This document shows positions 1-8,903 of a DNA stretch of 64,000 bases, one piece after another. The stretch spans positions 1 to 64,000 of the forward strand of contig NZ_JBHOQR010000016.1 of the NCBI RefSeq assembly GCF_042408815.1, written 5' to 3'. This DNA is from Thermoflexus sp042408815 (GTDB taxonomy: Bacteria; Chloroflexota; Anaerolineae; Thermoflexales; Thermoflexaceae). The position numbers and the translations under genes were made by a program. Each line of letters opens with the position of its first letter. Position 1 is the stretch's first letter. Under the pieces are notes generated by a model. It saw only the letters and a list, made by a program, of their open reading frames with translations, did not search any database and was not told the origin of the DNA.

Positions 1-136
1 ACAGGATGAGCGTTCGCAAAGGCAACCTCGAGGGCCCTCGAACCCTGCCGGTTGAGCGAGGATACGCCATCGGTGATCGGGCCCGTTTTCGAAACTCCTT
101 TGTGGAACGCGATCCAGTGGCCATCGCTTCACCCAT
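1..136 (-). CDS. possible 5' end of next operon gene (potD candidate), runs off window
   Basis: Downstream of potC an open frame with ATG codons at 136, 124 and 70 runs off the window edge. The product would be Arg/Ser-rich and turns hydrophobic at the last visible residues (PLRTLIL), as the start of a lipoprotein signal would. The substrate-binding protein PotD is the gene expected here and is otherwise missing from the potABC set. No good ribosome binding site is visible: AAAGGAG lies about 22 bases before the ATG at 70. This is inference from position; positions 137-222 show nothing else. Confidence 0.2.
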   Translation of the reverse strand, partial: MGEAMATGSRSTKEFRKRARSPMAYPRSTGRVRGPSRLPLRTLIL

Positions 137-222
137 CCGAACCCGGGGCGGATCCACTGAACGGTAAGACGAGATCGCCGGGCTCAGGATATGGAGCCCA
201 ACAGCGTGCGCCCTGACGGATG

Positions 223-1431
223 TCAGCGACGACGCTGGGTGATCAGGGAAAGCAGCACCAGAGTCATCGAGGCCCCGAAAAGCAAAGAGGAAACGGCATT
301 GAGCTCCGGCGTGATCCCCAGCCGGACCTTAGAATACAGCAGCACAGGAAGCGTGGTGGATCGTGGGCCGGTGACGAAGAACGTGATCACGAAATCGTCA
401 ATGGAAAGGGTGAAGGCCATCAGAGCGCCGCCTAGGATCCCCGGCATCAGCAGCGGAAGCGTGATCCGCCGGAAGGTTTCCCACTCGTTGGCCCCCAGAT
501 CCTGAGCGGCCTCCTCCAGAGTGCGGTCATAGGTCGCCAGCCGGGCGCGGACGATGACGTAAACGAAAGGCACACAGAAAGCCACGTGAGCGAGCAGGAT
601 CGTCCACACGCTCAGGGGCGTCCGCGTCAGGACAAAAAACAGCAACAGCCCCACCCCCATCACGATCTCTGGGATAATGATGGGGAGATAGAGCAGGCCC
701 TCAAGGACCACCCGCCCGAAGAACCGGTAGCGATCCAGCCCCAGAGCCAGCATGGTCCCCAGGACGGTGGAGATCGCCGCAGCCAGGAAGGCGATGAACA
801 GGCTCCGCTTCGCCGCATCCAGGACCAGATCGTCCTGTAAAACCCGCTGATACCACGCCGTGGAGAACCCGTTCCACACGGTTGCGATGGGCGAGGCATT
901 GAAAGAGAAGGCGATCAAAATGAAAATCGGAACATAAAGAAAGAGGAAGGTCAAGCCGATCATCCCGGCACGCCATTCCGCAGCGAAACGGAAGGCGGGA
1001 ACGGGCCAGGGTTCTACCCGCAGGAAGCGGCGCAACCCATGCTCCCGATGGATATCCAGGAGAACCAGCCCCAGGAAAATCAGGGTCAGCGAGCCCCAAG
1101 TCAGGAGATGTCGCAGGATCCTTCCCGCCCGCCCCGGGCGACGCCAGAGCCAACCGGCGATGAGCAGCGCTCCGTAACACGCCAGCAAGCCGCTGACCAG
1201 CCGGGGCCAGCCCGGCCCCTCCGGGCCCGTCCACCGACGAGCGAGCTCCAGCAGATCCCCCAGGACGCCCAAGCCGGTTAACCATGGGATCGCCGTCGCC
1301 AGGGCGCCCCCCAGATGCAAGGCGATCAGCCCGCCAACCGTCCACTCCAGCCCTTCCACCCCATACAGCACCAGAGGGGGCAGGGCACGAATCGCGGCCT
1401 GCTCAGATCGGGTGACAACCGGGACGCTCAT
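223..1431 (-). CDS. potC: spermidine/putrescine ABC transporter permease PotC, with extra N-terminal membrane region
   Basis: One of the two membrane channel subunits of a polyamine importer. The 402-residue protein is much longer than a usual PotC (about 260-290). The family core starts near residue 157 and carries the ATPase-contact EAA motif at about 307-327 (EEAAQDLGANEW, then ITLPLL). Residues 1-155 are an extra stretch with three or four hydrophobic segments (about 30-58, 77-95, 105-125) that I do not recognise. The ATG at 1431 overlaps the potB stop by four bases (ATGA), so the two are translationally coupled; longer in-frame starts lie inside potB. Function is firm at family level; the substrate (polyamine) is inferred from the neighbours potA, potB and the ureohydrolase. 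Confidence 0.9.
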   Translation of the reverse strand: MSVPVVTRSEQAAIRALPPLVLYGVEGLEWTVGGLIALHLGGALATAIPWLTGLGVLGDLLELARRWTGPEGPGWPRLVSGLLACYGALLIAGWLWRRPGRAGRILRHLLTWGSLTLIFLGLVLLDIHREHGLRRFLRVEPWPVPAFRFAAEWRAGMIGLTFLFLYVPIFILIAFSFNASPIATVWNGFSTAWYQRVLQDDLVLDAAKRSLFIAFLAAAISTVLGTMLALGLDRYRFFGRVVLEGLLYLPIIIPEIVMGVGLLLFFVLTRTPLSVWTILLAHVAFCVPFVYVIVRARLATYDRTLEEAAQDLGANEWETFRRITLPLLMPGILGGALMAFTLSIDDFVITFFVTGPRSTTLPVLLYSKVRLGITPELNAVSSLLFGASMTLVLLSLITQRRR

Positions 1432-2585
1432 AGCGCGCGCTCTCCTCCGCCAACCCGGAGATAGATCATGGTGGCAGCCAGCACCATCGCCATCAGGATC
1501 AACGAGAGGGCAGAGCCGAAGGGCCAGTGGCGGACAGTGAGGAATTGATACTGGATGACGTTGCCGATCATGATCGTCTTCGCCCCGCCCAGCAGGTCGG
1601 GGGTGATGAAGGCGCCCACCGAGGGGATGAACACCAGTGTCGATCCCGCGAGAACGCCCGGTAGCGTGAGGGGCCAGATCACCCGCCGGAAGGCGTGCCA
1701 TTCGTTCGCCCCCAGATCATGGGCCGCTTCCACCAGAGAGAAATCGAAACGCTCCAGCGTCGCATAAAGCGGAAGGATCATAAAGGGCAGCTCGCCATAC
1801 ACCAGGCCCAGGATGACCGCGTTCTGGGTGAAGAGCAGCGAGAGGGGCTCCTGAACCAGACCAAGGGCCATCAGAAGGCCGTTGATCGGGCCGTCTGAGC
1901 GCAGCACAAACATCAGCGCCAGGGTGCGAACCAGGAAATTGGTCCAGAAGGGGATCATCGTGAGGATCAGAAGCGCGTTGCGCCATCGCGCCGGGGCGCG
2001 TGCCATCGCATAGGCGACTGGATAGCCGATGAGAAGGCACAGCACCGTGGTCACCAACGCCATCCACAGAGAGATCAGAATGACCTGGATATACAGGGGA
2101 TCCAGAGCGCGCTGATAGTTCTCCAGAACGAACACCCACCGGATCCCTCCATAAGGCCCCCGCTTCAGGAAGCTGATCACCGCGATGATGCCCACCGCGA
2201 AGGCAAAAAAAGTCAGCAGATAAAAAGCGCCCGGGAGGATCAGCAGCATAGGGAGCCGGGCCCGGGGGATGGCCGCGATCCCCAGCGCCATCGCCGTGAG
2301 GCAAAGGCCCAGGCCAATGGCCAGGCCCATGGCGAACATCAGCCCCAGGCCCAGGACAAATCCAAGGGCCGCCCGGACCAGGACCATGGTGGGGATCACC
2401 GGAAGCCCGAGGATCCACGCGGCGGCGAGGACTGCATCCAGGAGCCCGATCCCGCCCAAGAGGATCCGCCAGGGCGGTTCAGCGGTTCTCCCGGCCATCA
2501 GAAGGGCCAGAAGGCTGCTGAGCACCAGGACCCCGAATGCTTCCAGAGAACGTCCCTTCCGGCTGATGAGGCCCATCCCAAACAC
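1428..2585 (-). CDS. potB: spermidine/putrescine ABC transporter permease PotB, with extra N-terminal membrane region
   Basis: Partner channel subunit of PotC. The 385 residues comprise an unusual N-terminal block (about 1-112) with roughly three hydrophobic segments, then a normal PotB core from about 113 with periplasmic and membrane features (FYLLTFFAFAVG, VISFLKRG) and the EAA loop at about 286-310 (VEAAHDLGANEWHAF). The start is GTG at 2585, preceded by AGGAGGG at optimal distance; that site overlaps the potA stop codon, so potA-potB-potC is one tightly packed operon. Both permeases in this operon carry N-terminal extensions without obvious sequence resemblance to each other. Confidence 0.9.
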   Translation of the reverse strand: MFGMGLISRKGRSLEAFGVLVLSSLLALLMAGRTAEPPWRILLGGIGLLDAVLAAAWILGLPVIPTMVLVRAALGFVLGLGLMFAMGLAIGLGLCLTAMALGIAAIPRARLPMLLILPGAFYLLTFFAFAVGIIAVISFLKRGPYGGIRWVFVLENYQRALDPLYIQVILISLWMALVTTVLCLLIGYPVAYAMARAPARWRNALLILTMIPFWTNFLVRTLALMFVLRSDGPINGLLMALGLVQEPLSLLFTQNAVILGLVYGELPFMILPLYATLERFDFSLVEAAHDLGANEWHAFRRVIWPLTLPGVLAGSTLVFIPSVGAFITPDLLGGAKTIMIGNVIQYQFLTVRHWPFGSALSLILMAMVLAATMIYLRVGGGERAL

Positions 2586-2594
2586 CGATCCCTC

Positions 2595-3680
2595 CTATTC
2601 GGTGAGGACACGCGCGCTTTCCGGCATCCACGCCGCCCAGATGGCCGTTCCGGGACGATAGCGATGGATGGAAGCGCTGCCATCCTGATTCTGCATGCGC
2701 ACCCGCAGCCCGATCCGCTCGCCCACCCGAACCCGAAAGAGCGTGTCCGTTCCAATGTAAATGACCTCCTCGATCACCCCCGGATAGCGATTCGGGGTAT
2801 CCCCGGGCTCCTCCGCGCATAGACGGATCCGCTCCGGCCGGATGGCCACGGTGACCCTTTGACCTCGATGGATCCCCTCCGACAGTGCGGCGAAGATCGG
2901 GAATCCTTCGACCTCCACCCGAGCCATCCCCTGCTCCAGATCCACCACCTGCCCCTCCAGGAAGTTCGTCTCACCGATGAAGTCCGCCACGAAGCGAGTG
3001 GCCGGATGCTCGTAAATCTCCACGGGGGTTCCGACCTGAAGGACGCGCCCCTGGTTCATCACCGCGATGCGATCGGACATGGTCATCGCTTCTTCTTGAT
3101 CATGCGTGACATAGATAAAGGTGATGCCCACCTGATGCTGAAGCGCCTTCAATTCCAGCTGCATCTCCTTGCGAAGCTTCAGGTCCAGAGCACCCAGGGG
3201 CTCGTCGAGCAACAGCACGGCCGGACGGTTGACCAGGGCGCGGGCCAGGGCCACCCGCTGCTGCTGGCCACCGGAGAGCTGGCGGGGATAGCGGTTCTCC
3301 AACCCGGTGAGGCGCACCAGACGCAGGGCCTCTTCCACCCGCCGGCGGATCTCATCCCGGGGAAGGCGCTTCATCTCGAGGCCGAAGGCCACGTTCTCGA
3401 AGACCGTCATATGGGGGAAAAGAGCGTAGTGTTGGAACACCGTGTTCACCGGCCGATGGAAGGGAGGCACATCGCTCATCGGCTCGCCCTTGATGTAGAT
3501 CTCCCCCTTCGTAGGGCGCTCGAAGCCCGCGATCATCCGAAGCGTGGTGGTCTTCCCGCAGCCCGAAGGACCCAGCAGGGAGAAAAACTCCCCATCCTGA
3601 ATCTGAAGGCTGACCTGATGCACAGCCTCCACCTCGCCGAAATGCTTACTGACCTCTCGCAGCTCCACCGCATACACCAT
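2595..3680 (-). CDS. potA: spermidine/putrescine ABC transporter ATPase PotA
   Basis: Cytoplasmic ATPase that powers PotBC. The 361 residues show Walker A GPSGCGKTT at about 37-45, Q-loop VFQHYALFPH near 81-90, the signature LSGGQQQR near 135, Walker B LLLDEP near 156-161, the switch histidine in VTHD near 192, and a C-terminal TOBE-type domain. I chose the ATG at 3680, which has GGAGG eight bases upstream, over an in-frame GTG at 3725 with no such site. It follows the ureohydrolase by 48 bases and is followed by potB after 9. Sequence alone would allow other CUT-type substrates (Fe3+, sugars), but the 'FQHYALFPHMTV' pattern and two PotB/PotC-like permeases favour polyamines. Confidence 0.93.
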   Translation of the reverse strand: MVYAVELREVSKHFGEVEAVHQVSLQIQDGEFFSLLGPSGCGKTTTLRMIAGFERPTKGEIYIKGEPMSDVPPFHRPVNTVFQHYALFPHMTVFENVAFGLEMKRLPRDEIRRRVEEALRLVRLTGLENRYPRQLSGGQQQRVALARALVNRPAVLLLDEPLGALDLKLRKEMQLELKALQHQVGITFIYVTHDQEEAMTMSDRIAVMNQGRVLQVGTPVEIYEHPATRFVADFIGETNFLEGQVVDLEQGMARVEVEGFPIFAALSEGIHRGQRVTVAIRPERIRLCAEEPGDTPNRYPGVIEEVIYIGTDTLFRVRVGERIGLRVRMQNQDGSASIHRYRPGTAIWAAWMPESARVLTE

Positions 3681-3728
3681 CCCCTGTCCCTCCAGGACAG
3701 AATGGCGCGAGCTTCGTAAGGGCACCCA

Positions 3729-4718
3729 TCAGAGCCCTTCCGGCCGGGCCCCCAGAGTCGCCACGTGCGGCAGGCCCTCCCGCCGGCGAGCGGCCAGAAG
3801 GGCCAGCCCTTCGTAAACCACGTTGGCGGCCAGCAACGCGGTGATCCCGCCGGGATCGTAAGCGGGCAGCACCTCCACCACATCCATACCCACCAGGGGA
3901 AGGCCCACCAGCTCCCGGAGCATGGAAAGCCCTTCCCACGATGTAAACCCCCCCACCTCCGGCGTGCCCGTTCCAGGCGCATAGGCCGGGTCGAAGAAAT
4001 CGATATCGAACGAGAGGAAGGCCGGATGATCGCCAACCCGCTGGAGGATCCGACGGGTGGCGCTCTCCAGACCGATCGCCCGCACCTCGGCCGCAGACAT
4101 GACCTCCAGCCCCAGGCGCCGCGCGGCCTCCCAATCCTCTGGACCATACACTGGCCCCCGCAGCCCAACCTGGATGGAACGCTCCGGGAGGATCAATCCC
4201 TCCTCGATCGCTCGTCGGACCACCGTGCCATGGGTATAACGATGCCCGAAATAGGCATCCCATGTGTCGGGATGGCTATCGAACTGAACGAGGGCGACCG
4301 GCCCATAGGCGGCCGCCACCGCCCGCAATTCCCCCAGGAGCACCGAGTGATCTCCCCCCAGGCCGATAGGGATCACGCCCGCCAGCGTCAACTGGGACAG
4401 AAAGTCGGCGATCCGCCGAAGGGAGTCCTCAATGAAACCTGGGGCAACCGGTGCATCCCCATAATCCACGATGGAAAGACGCTCGAAGAGATGGACGCGG
4501 AGAACGGGATGATAGGGGCGAAGCAGAACGGAGGCGCTGCGGATCGCTTCAGGGCCGAAGCGGGCCCCCACCCGGAACGTGGCTCCCGTATCGAAGGGGA
4601 GCCCGACGATCGCCACATCCACGCCTTCCGTGGTCTGGACATGGGGCAATCGCATGAAGGTGCGGATGCCCGCGAAGCGGGGAAACTCCAGGGCATCCGG
4701 CGGCCGATAGCGGTCCAT
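3729..4718 (-). CDS. speB: agmatinase / ureohydrolase family enzyme (SpeB-like)
   Basis: Mn2+-dependent ureohydrolase of the arginase/agmatinase family, which splits urea from agmatine (or a derivative) to give putrescine (or spermidine). Metal ligands are all present in the 329-residue protein: H124 in GGDHS, D147/H149/D151 in FDSHPD, and D238/D240 in SFDID, followed by DPAYAPGTGTPE typical of agmatinases rather than arginases. The start at 4718 has GGAG six bases upstream. In thermophiles such as Thermus a close relative acts on N1-aminopropylagmatine, so that substrate is an alternative. Position directly upstream of potABC supports a polyamine role. Confidence 0.88.
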   Translation of the reverse strand: MDRYRPPDALEFPRFAGIRTFMRLPHVQTTEGVDVAIVGLPFDTGATFRVGARFGPEAIRSASVLLRPYHPVLRVHLFERLSIVDYGDAPVAPGFIEDSLRRIADFLSQLTLAGVIPIGLGGDHSVLLGELRAVAAAYGPVALVQFDSHPDTWDAYFGHRYTHGTVVRRAIEEGLILPERSIQVGLRGPVYGPEDWEAARRLGLEVMSAAEVRAIGLESATRRILQRVGDHPAFLSFDIDFFDPAYAPGTGTPEVGGFTSWEGLSMLRELVGLPLVGMDVVEVLPAYDPGGITALLAANVVYEGLALLAARRREGLPHVATLGARPEGL

Positions 4719-4860
4719 TCCACCCTCCATAACCGGGATATGCCGACAGCCGGGCTCCGATCCAGGAGGCAGACGTCTGCTCTCCATCGCCCTCAGGACC
4801 GCGAGAATACCGAACCATCCCAGCTCCCGGATTCGGATTCCATCACCCCGAGTCTGGATC

Positions 4861-5331
4861 TTACGAATGTTCTCGCGTAGAAGCCGGCACGGTGGAAGAC
4901 GGAACAGGGGCGCCCAAGGGGACACCACAATATGGGCACAGGCTCCACTCCAGGCGCAAGGGCCTCTCGCAGCGCGGACAGGATTGCTTCAAACGAGTGT
5001 GGCAATACGGGCAGACAATGAACTCCGCCTTCACCCGCCGGCCACAACCCGGGCATTGCTCGATCTCCTCCAGGCTCTGCAGGATCAGCTCCTCTTCCAA
5101 CGCCCGTTCATACGCCTCCGCCAGGGTCTCCCGCGGACGCAGGATCAGATAAATCAGCAACCCCGGGATGTTCAGCACGGCTACCAGCAACGTCGCTAGG
5201 AACTGGGTGGGCAGATCCCGGGTCCGTGATCGAATATCCCGGAAGGTCCAGATCACCATACTCAGCCAGAAGGCTGCGATGGTCGCGCCCAGGAACGCCA
5301 CAGGCAGTAGGATCAGATCATTAAGATCCAT
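4861..5331 (-). CDS. membrane protein with C-terminal double zinc ribbon
   Basis: About 156 residues. Two hydrophobic segments (about 5-28 and 42-64) are followed by an acidic helix and four CxxC knuckles (C93/C96, C107/C110, C118/C121, C132/C135) that would form two zinc ribbons of the DZANK type. The Pro/Ser-rich tail ends in a Thr-Arg-Glu stretch. The likely start is ATG at 5331; the longer TTG at 5352 is less convincing. The product would be a small integral membrane protein with a cytoplasmic zinc domain. Its role is unknown; it sits between a glycosyltransferase and the polyamine genes on the same strand. Confidence 0.75.
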   Translation of the reverse strand: MDLNDLILLPVAFLGATIAAFWLSMVIWTFRDIRSRTRDLPTQFLATLLVAVLNIPGLLIYLILRPRETLAEAYERALEEELILQSLEEIEQCPGCGRRVKAEFIVCPYCHTRLKQSCPRCERPLRLEWSLCPYCGVPLGAPVPSSTVPASTREHS

Positions 5332-5417
5332 GCGTTTTAGATCCTCTCTCAAGATGAGCCGTCCGGTTGCCAGAAATTATATCCGAATTCCCGGACCTCC
5401 ACATCGCGCCGCCTGGA

Positions 5418-7622
5418 TCATGGGAGCACCCGAATGGCCCCCAGCTCCACCGCCCGATGGGGCGGCCGCTCACCGTTCGACTCGATGACCTCGGCACGCT
5501 CCCCATCTAGCCGGTAGAGGCCGACGCGCAGACCGTAGAGGCCGGGAGGCAAATCCATGGGGATCCGAATAGGATGCGGATCCGCGAAGCGATCGCCGGG
5601 CTCCCACCACCTGGAGGGCAACTCCCCCAGAGCCGGAGGGCCATCATGCTGAGCCTGGGGCGGACGATCGGGATCTCCCAGATGCACAAAAACATGCCAG
5701 TCCTCTCCAGAGGCTGCCTCCACCTCCCAGTAAAGGGTCACCGTAATCGTCTCCCCCGCCCGGGCCTCCACAGGGCGATCCACTCCCATCAACCGGGCTG
5801 GCCCAATCCGCACATCCAGGCGCCTCGTGGGGAAGAGCGGCTCCATGCCCCGCAGTTTGCCAGCCTCGAGGATCACGTATTCCACCGGTCGTCCCTGGTC
5901 ATCATCCGCCGGGGCCACCCAACCGGTCTTCGCATCGTAGAGACCGACATGGAGGCGGATCACAGTGGGGACCTCGTTTTGCACGCCGATAGGGACCCAG
6001 TAAGGATCAGCGAACCGGAAGCCCGGACGACAATCGGTGGTGGAGAATAAGCCCCTCCCCAGATGGCGATCAACCTGCCGAACGTCGCGAACCCGCAGAG
6101 TGAGAACCGGGTGGAGGAAGACGCTCCAGGGCTGTTCGGTGGGCCGCAGGCACTCCCAGAACAGGGTGAGCGTGAGGGAGCTGCCGGGCGTCGCGACCCC
6201 CGGGAGATAACCGAGCAGACGTAGATGACGATCAAACGTGACCTCCACTCGGCGGGCTTCTGGGGGGAGATCCGCGATCGGGATGGGGCCAGCATATACG
6301 GGCAGGATGTAGCGCACTGGGGCGATCCAAGCGATCGCCATCCAAATCACGGCCGGAGCCCAGCGCCCGACGGTCCGACCTCGGGGAAGCCAGCGATCCA
6401 CGATATGTTCCCAACCCGCCCAGAGCATCCAGGCAATGGGTCCGATGGCCGGGAACATCAGCCGCCCCTGAGAGGCGGAGGTCATGGAGGTCCATCGCAC
6501 CAGCCCAGCGAAGACCAGGCCGGTGTAGCCGAGGGCGCCGACCCAGAGCGCCTGGCCATCGGGATCTGGCTTCCTCCACGCCTGGCCCATCGCTAGCATC
6601 GCCCCGATGGCAGATAGCCACAGCCAGGCTTCGAGGAAGAGATAGACCGGCGGATCCGCCAGGATGTTGAACCAGCCCCAGACCGCCCAGAAGGACCAGA
6701 CGAAGCCCCGGGTTTCAGCAAGCAGCTGCGCGGGAGAGACCGTGCGGCGACCGAAGATTTCCAGCATGACATTCAGGCCGGTAGGATCCCCATACAGCAC
6801 CCAGTTGCGCAGGAACCACCACCCGGAGAGGGCGATGGCCATCCCATAAATCAATCCTCCATATCGGAGCAGCTCAGGAAGACGGAGCCGGCCTTTCCTG
6901 ACGAGAGCGCAGAGAACCCCTGCGGTGAAGGCCCAGAGGGCCAGGCCACTCAGCTTACTCAGCACTGCCAGCCCCAGCAGGAGCCCGAGAAGGAGAGCGC
7001 GGGTGCCCCTTATCCCGTATCGCCAGAGGCGGGCCAGCTGCCATAGGGTCACCGCGGACAGGGCGTTGATCAGCGTGTCATTGTTGATCGCGCTCATCAC
7101 GAAAGGGAACATCGGATTCCACGCCGTCAGCGCAGCCGCTCCCAGAGCCCAACGCGGGCGACTTGGGGCCATCGTCCGGACCGCCGCGTAGATGGCTCCC
7201 ACTGTGATCAGCCCGAGGAGCAAAGAGATGAGACGCCAGCGATGGAGCGTGCCCACCACTCCTTGCCATGGGAACCGCTCCCAGGAGCCATGCAAGGCCA
7301 TGTTTTTGTTGTCCGGCAAATCCGCGTTCCCTGGGGACGGATGGCGGTTTTCCACACGCACGGCCTCCAGGTCCTCCAGGGGCCAGCGGAAAAGACGGGC
7401 GAAGGCGGCCAGCATCGCGTAATAGAGCGGGGGCTGGCTGCCCTCCTGCCGCCAGGGTGTCTCCTCGCCGGGCCGCTGCACCGGCAACCCGCCACCCCGG
7501 GCCAGGTGCGCCGCCATCCCGACATGCCAAATCTCATCGGGCGTCTCAAACAGCGGCGTCACGATCTGGAAAAGAACCCCGATGATCAGGAAAGAGATCA
7601 GCAGCCCGTAAACAGACCGCAT
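5418..7622 (-). CDS. GT-C-fold membrane glycosyltransferase-like protein with two C-terminal beta-sandwich modules
   Basis: A 734-residue polytopic protein. The N-terminal part has about ten hydrophobic segments. Its first extracytoplasmic loop begins with FETPDEIWH, the acidic motif of DUF2142/GT39-type enzymes that transfer sugars from polyprenyl-phosphate carriers outside the membrane. QEGSQPPLYY and AINNDTLINAL are further family hallmarks. From about residue 480 two predicted beta-sandwich modules follow (about 480-600 and 610-734), each with 'WEPGD..ADPH' and 'LPPGLYGLRVGLY'-like repeats. The same module type ends the second GT-C protein at 24552-27317. Substrate unknown; an extracytoplasmic glycan role is inferred. 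Confidence 0.78.
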   Translation of the reverse strand: MRSVYGLLISFLIIGVLFQIVTPLFETPDEIWHVGMAAHLARGGGLPVQRPGEETPWRQEGSQPPLYYAMLAAFARLFRWPLEDLEAVRVENRHPSPGNADLPDNKNMALHGSWERFPWQGVVGTLHRWRLISLLLGLITVGAIYAAVRTMAPSRPRWALGAAALTAWNPMFPFVMSAINNDTLINALSAVTLWQLARLWRYGIRGTRALLLGLLLGLAVLSKLSGLALWAFTAGVLCALVRKGRLRLPELLRYGGLIYGMAIALSGWWFLRNWVLYGDPTGLNVMLEIFGRRTVSPAQLLAETRGFVWSFWAVWGWFNILADPPVYLFLEAWLWLSAIGAMLAMGQAWRKPDPDGQALWVGALGYTGLVFAGLVRWTSMTSASQGRLMFPAIGPIAWMLWAGWEHIVDRWLPRGRTVGRWAPAVIWMAIAWIAPVRYILPVYAGPIPIADLPPEARRVEVTFDRHLRLLGYLPGVATPGSSLTLTLFWECLRPTEQPWSVFLHPVLTLRVRDVRQVDRHLGRGLFSTTDCRPGFRFADPYWVPIGVQNEVPTVIRLHVGLYDAKTGWVAPADDDQGRPVEYVILEAGKLRGMEPLFPTRRLDVRIGPARLMGVDRPVEARAGETITVTLYWEVEAASGEDWHVFVHLGDPDRPPQAQHDGPPALGELPSRWWEPGDRFADPHPIRIPMDLPPGLYGLRVGLYRLDGERAEVIESNGERPPHRAVELGAIRVLP

Positions 7623-7884
7623 CGCTTCCGGCCTCCGTTGAAGTACAGGAAGTATGGCATGATCGGAGGCGCCCGCGTTTCATTGTTTATCACAGGAGAG
7701 AGCCGTATACGAAGGAAGCCCTCTCGCCCGGCCGTCTCTCAGGCGATCGGATCGAGGAAAGCGCCTCCCCTACCGATCCGCCCATGAGCCCCATGGGCCC
7801 CCTCCAGGCTCTCTTAATTTTCTATCATGTGTCATGGAACGTATTTCCAGGAAGGGTGGAGGGCTGGCTGTTGCCATGCTTCCG

Positions 7885-7893
7885 TGATAAAAT
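7885..7893 (+). promoter_or_regulatory. extended -10 promoter (TGATAAAAT)
   Basis: TG at 7885-7886, one base, then TAAAAT at 7888-7893, about 27 bases before the ATG at 7920. No clear -35 box, as is usual for extended -10 promoters. The same layout is seen before the (p)ppGpp gene (14514) and ftsH (22520). The rest of the 297-base divergent spacer 7623-7919 shows nothing I can name. Confidence 0.55.
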
Positions 7894-7919
7894 GAGCGCG
7901 AGCCTGCGGGGAGAGCGCC

Positions 7920-8717
7920 ATGGCGTTCACGGTTCGGGACCTGGATGATCTGATCCGCCTCCTGGACAAGCATCCCCAGTGGCTGGAGGCGTTGCGTCAA
8001 CGGCTGCTGACGAAGGAGCTCATGCAGTCGCCGCAGACGTTGCGGCGTGTTTCCACCCGGTTGGGTCGGGTGGAAAAGGCCCTGAACGCCCTGACGGAAA
8101 CCGTGAGCGCCCTCACGAAATCCGTTACCACCCTCGTGGAGGTCCAGCAACACACAGAGGAATCCCTGGCCACCCTGCGCCAGGAGTTCCTGGAGCACCG
8201 CGCCGAGACCGAGCGCCGCTTCGCCGAGCTCACCGAGGCCCAGCGGCGCACGGAGCAGCGTCTGGATCGCCTCGAGACGGTGGTCCAAGGATTGGCGGCT
8301 CAGGTCGGCCGCCTCACGGAGACGATGGGCGCCACCGCCGAAGAGGAGGCCCATGATGTCCTCCTGACGATCCTTCGGGAGCGGGGAATGAAAGCCCTGG
8401 CCCGCCCCGCTCCGCTCATCGTGGACGGCTGGGAGATCGATCTGGCGGCCCCGGTGGAGGATCGGGAGGGCCAGCGGGGATGGGTGCTGGTGGAAGTGAA
8501 GCTCCGGCTCTCTGCAGATCACGTGTGGGCATGGGCCAGCCGGGTAGGCTCAGAGGGATTTCGGGAGGCACTGCGCCGCGCAGGCCTGGAGGGGCCGGTG
8601 TGGGCGTATATCTACGGGCTGCGGGTGACGCGGGAGGCCGAGGAGGCCGCCGAGCAGGCCGAAATGGGGCTCCTGTGGCCCCGTGGAGAGCTCCGGGAGC
8701 CGGCGAAGATCCTCTGA
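7920..8717 (+). CDS. coiled-coil protein with C-terminal PD-(D/E)XK nuclease-like domain (DUF3782-like)
   Basis: 265 residues in three parts. An N-terminal helical segment (1-40) is followed by a long heptad-rich coiled coil (about 45-135, many Leu/Glu/Arg/Thr repeats), then a domain from about 138 with a nuclease-like core: an acidic EEEA at 141-144, D174 in WEIDL, and E192-x-K194 in LVEVKLRL. This arrangement fits the PD-(D/E)XK families (DUF3782 and relatives) that are widespread in cyanobacteria, Chloroflexota and archaea. Activity is not established. The gene stands alone, with its own extended -10 promoter, GGGGAG ribosome site and a terminator-like hairpin after it. Confidence 0.75.
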   Translation: MAFTVRDLDDLIRLLDKHPQWLEALRQRLLTKELMQSPQTLRRVSTRLGRVEKALNALTETVSALTKSVTTLVEVQQHTEESLATLRQEFLEHRAETERRFAELTEAQRRTEQRLDRLETVVQGLAAQVGRLTETMGATAEEEAHDVLLTILRERGMKALARPAPLIVDGWEIDLAAPVEDREGQRGWVLVEVKLRLSADHVWAWASRVGSEGFREALRRAGLEGPVWAYIYGLRVTREAEEAAEQAEMGLLWPRGELREPAKIL

Positions 8718-8744
8718 GAACGGCACGGCTCCGAACGATCCGGC

Positions 8745-8773
8745 GGGGGTCGGGAGAGCCTTTCCCGACCCCC
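8745..8773 (+). terminator. terminator-like hairpin after the coiled-coil nuclease-like gene
   Basis: An 11-bp perfect stem (8745-8755 with 8763-8773) and a 7-base loop begin 27 bases after the stop codon. Only a weak T stretch follows (ATCTGGTTT), so termination may be partial. Confidence 0.5.
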
Positions 8774-8903
8774 ATCTGGTTTCAAGCCCCTGGTGCATAG
8801 CGCTAAGGATCTCCGCTCGCTCTCCCTTCGAATCCCCTGGACGCAAACTGGAGATCTCGTTAAGATGGAGACACGAAGATCCATACGGCCCGGAGGTTTC
8901 GTC

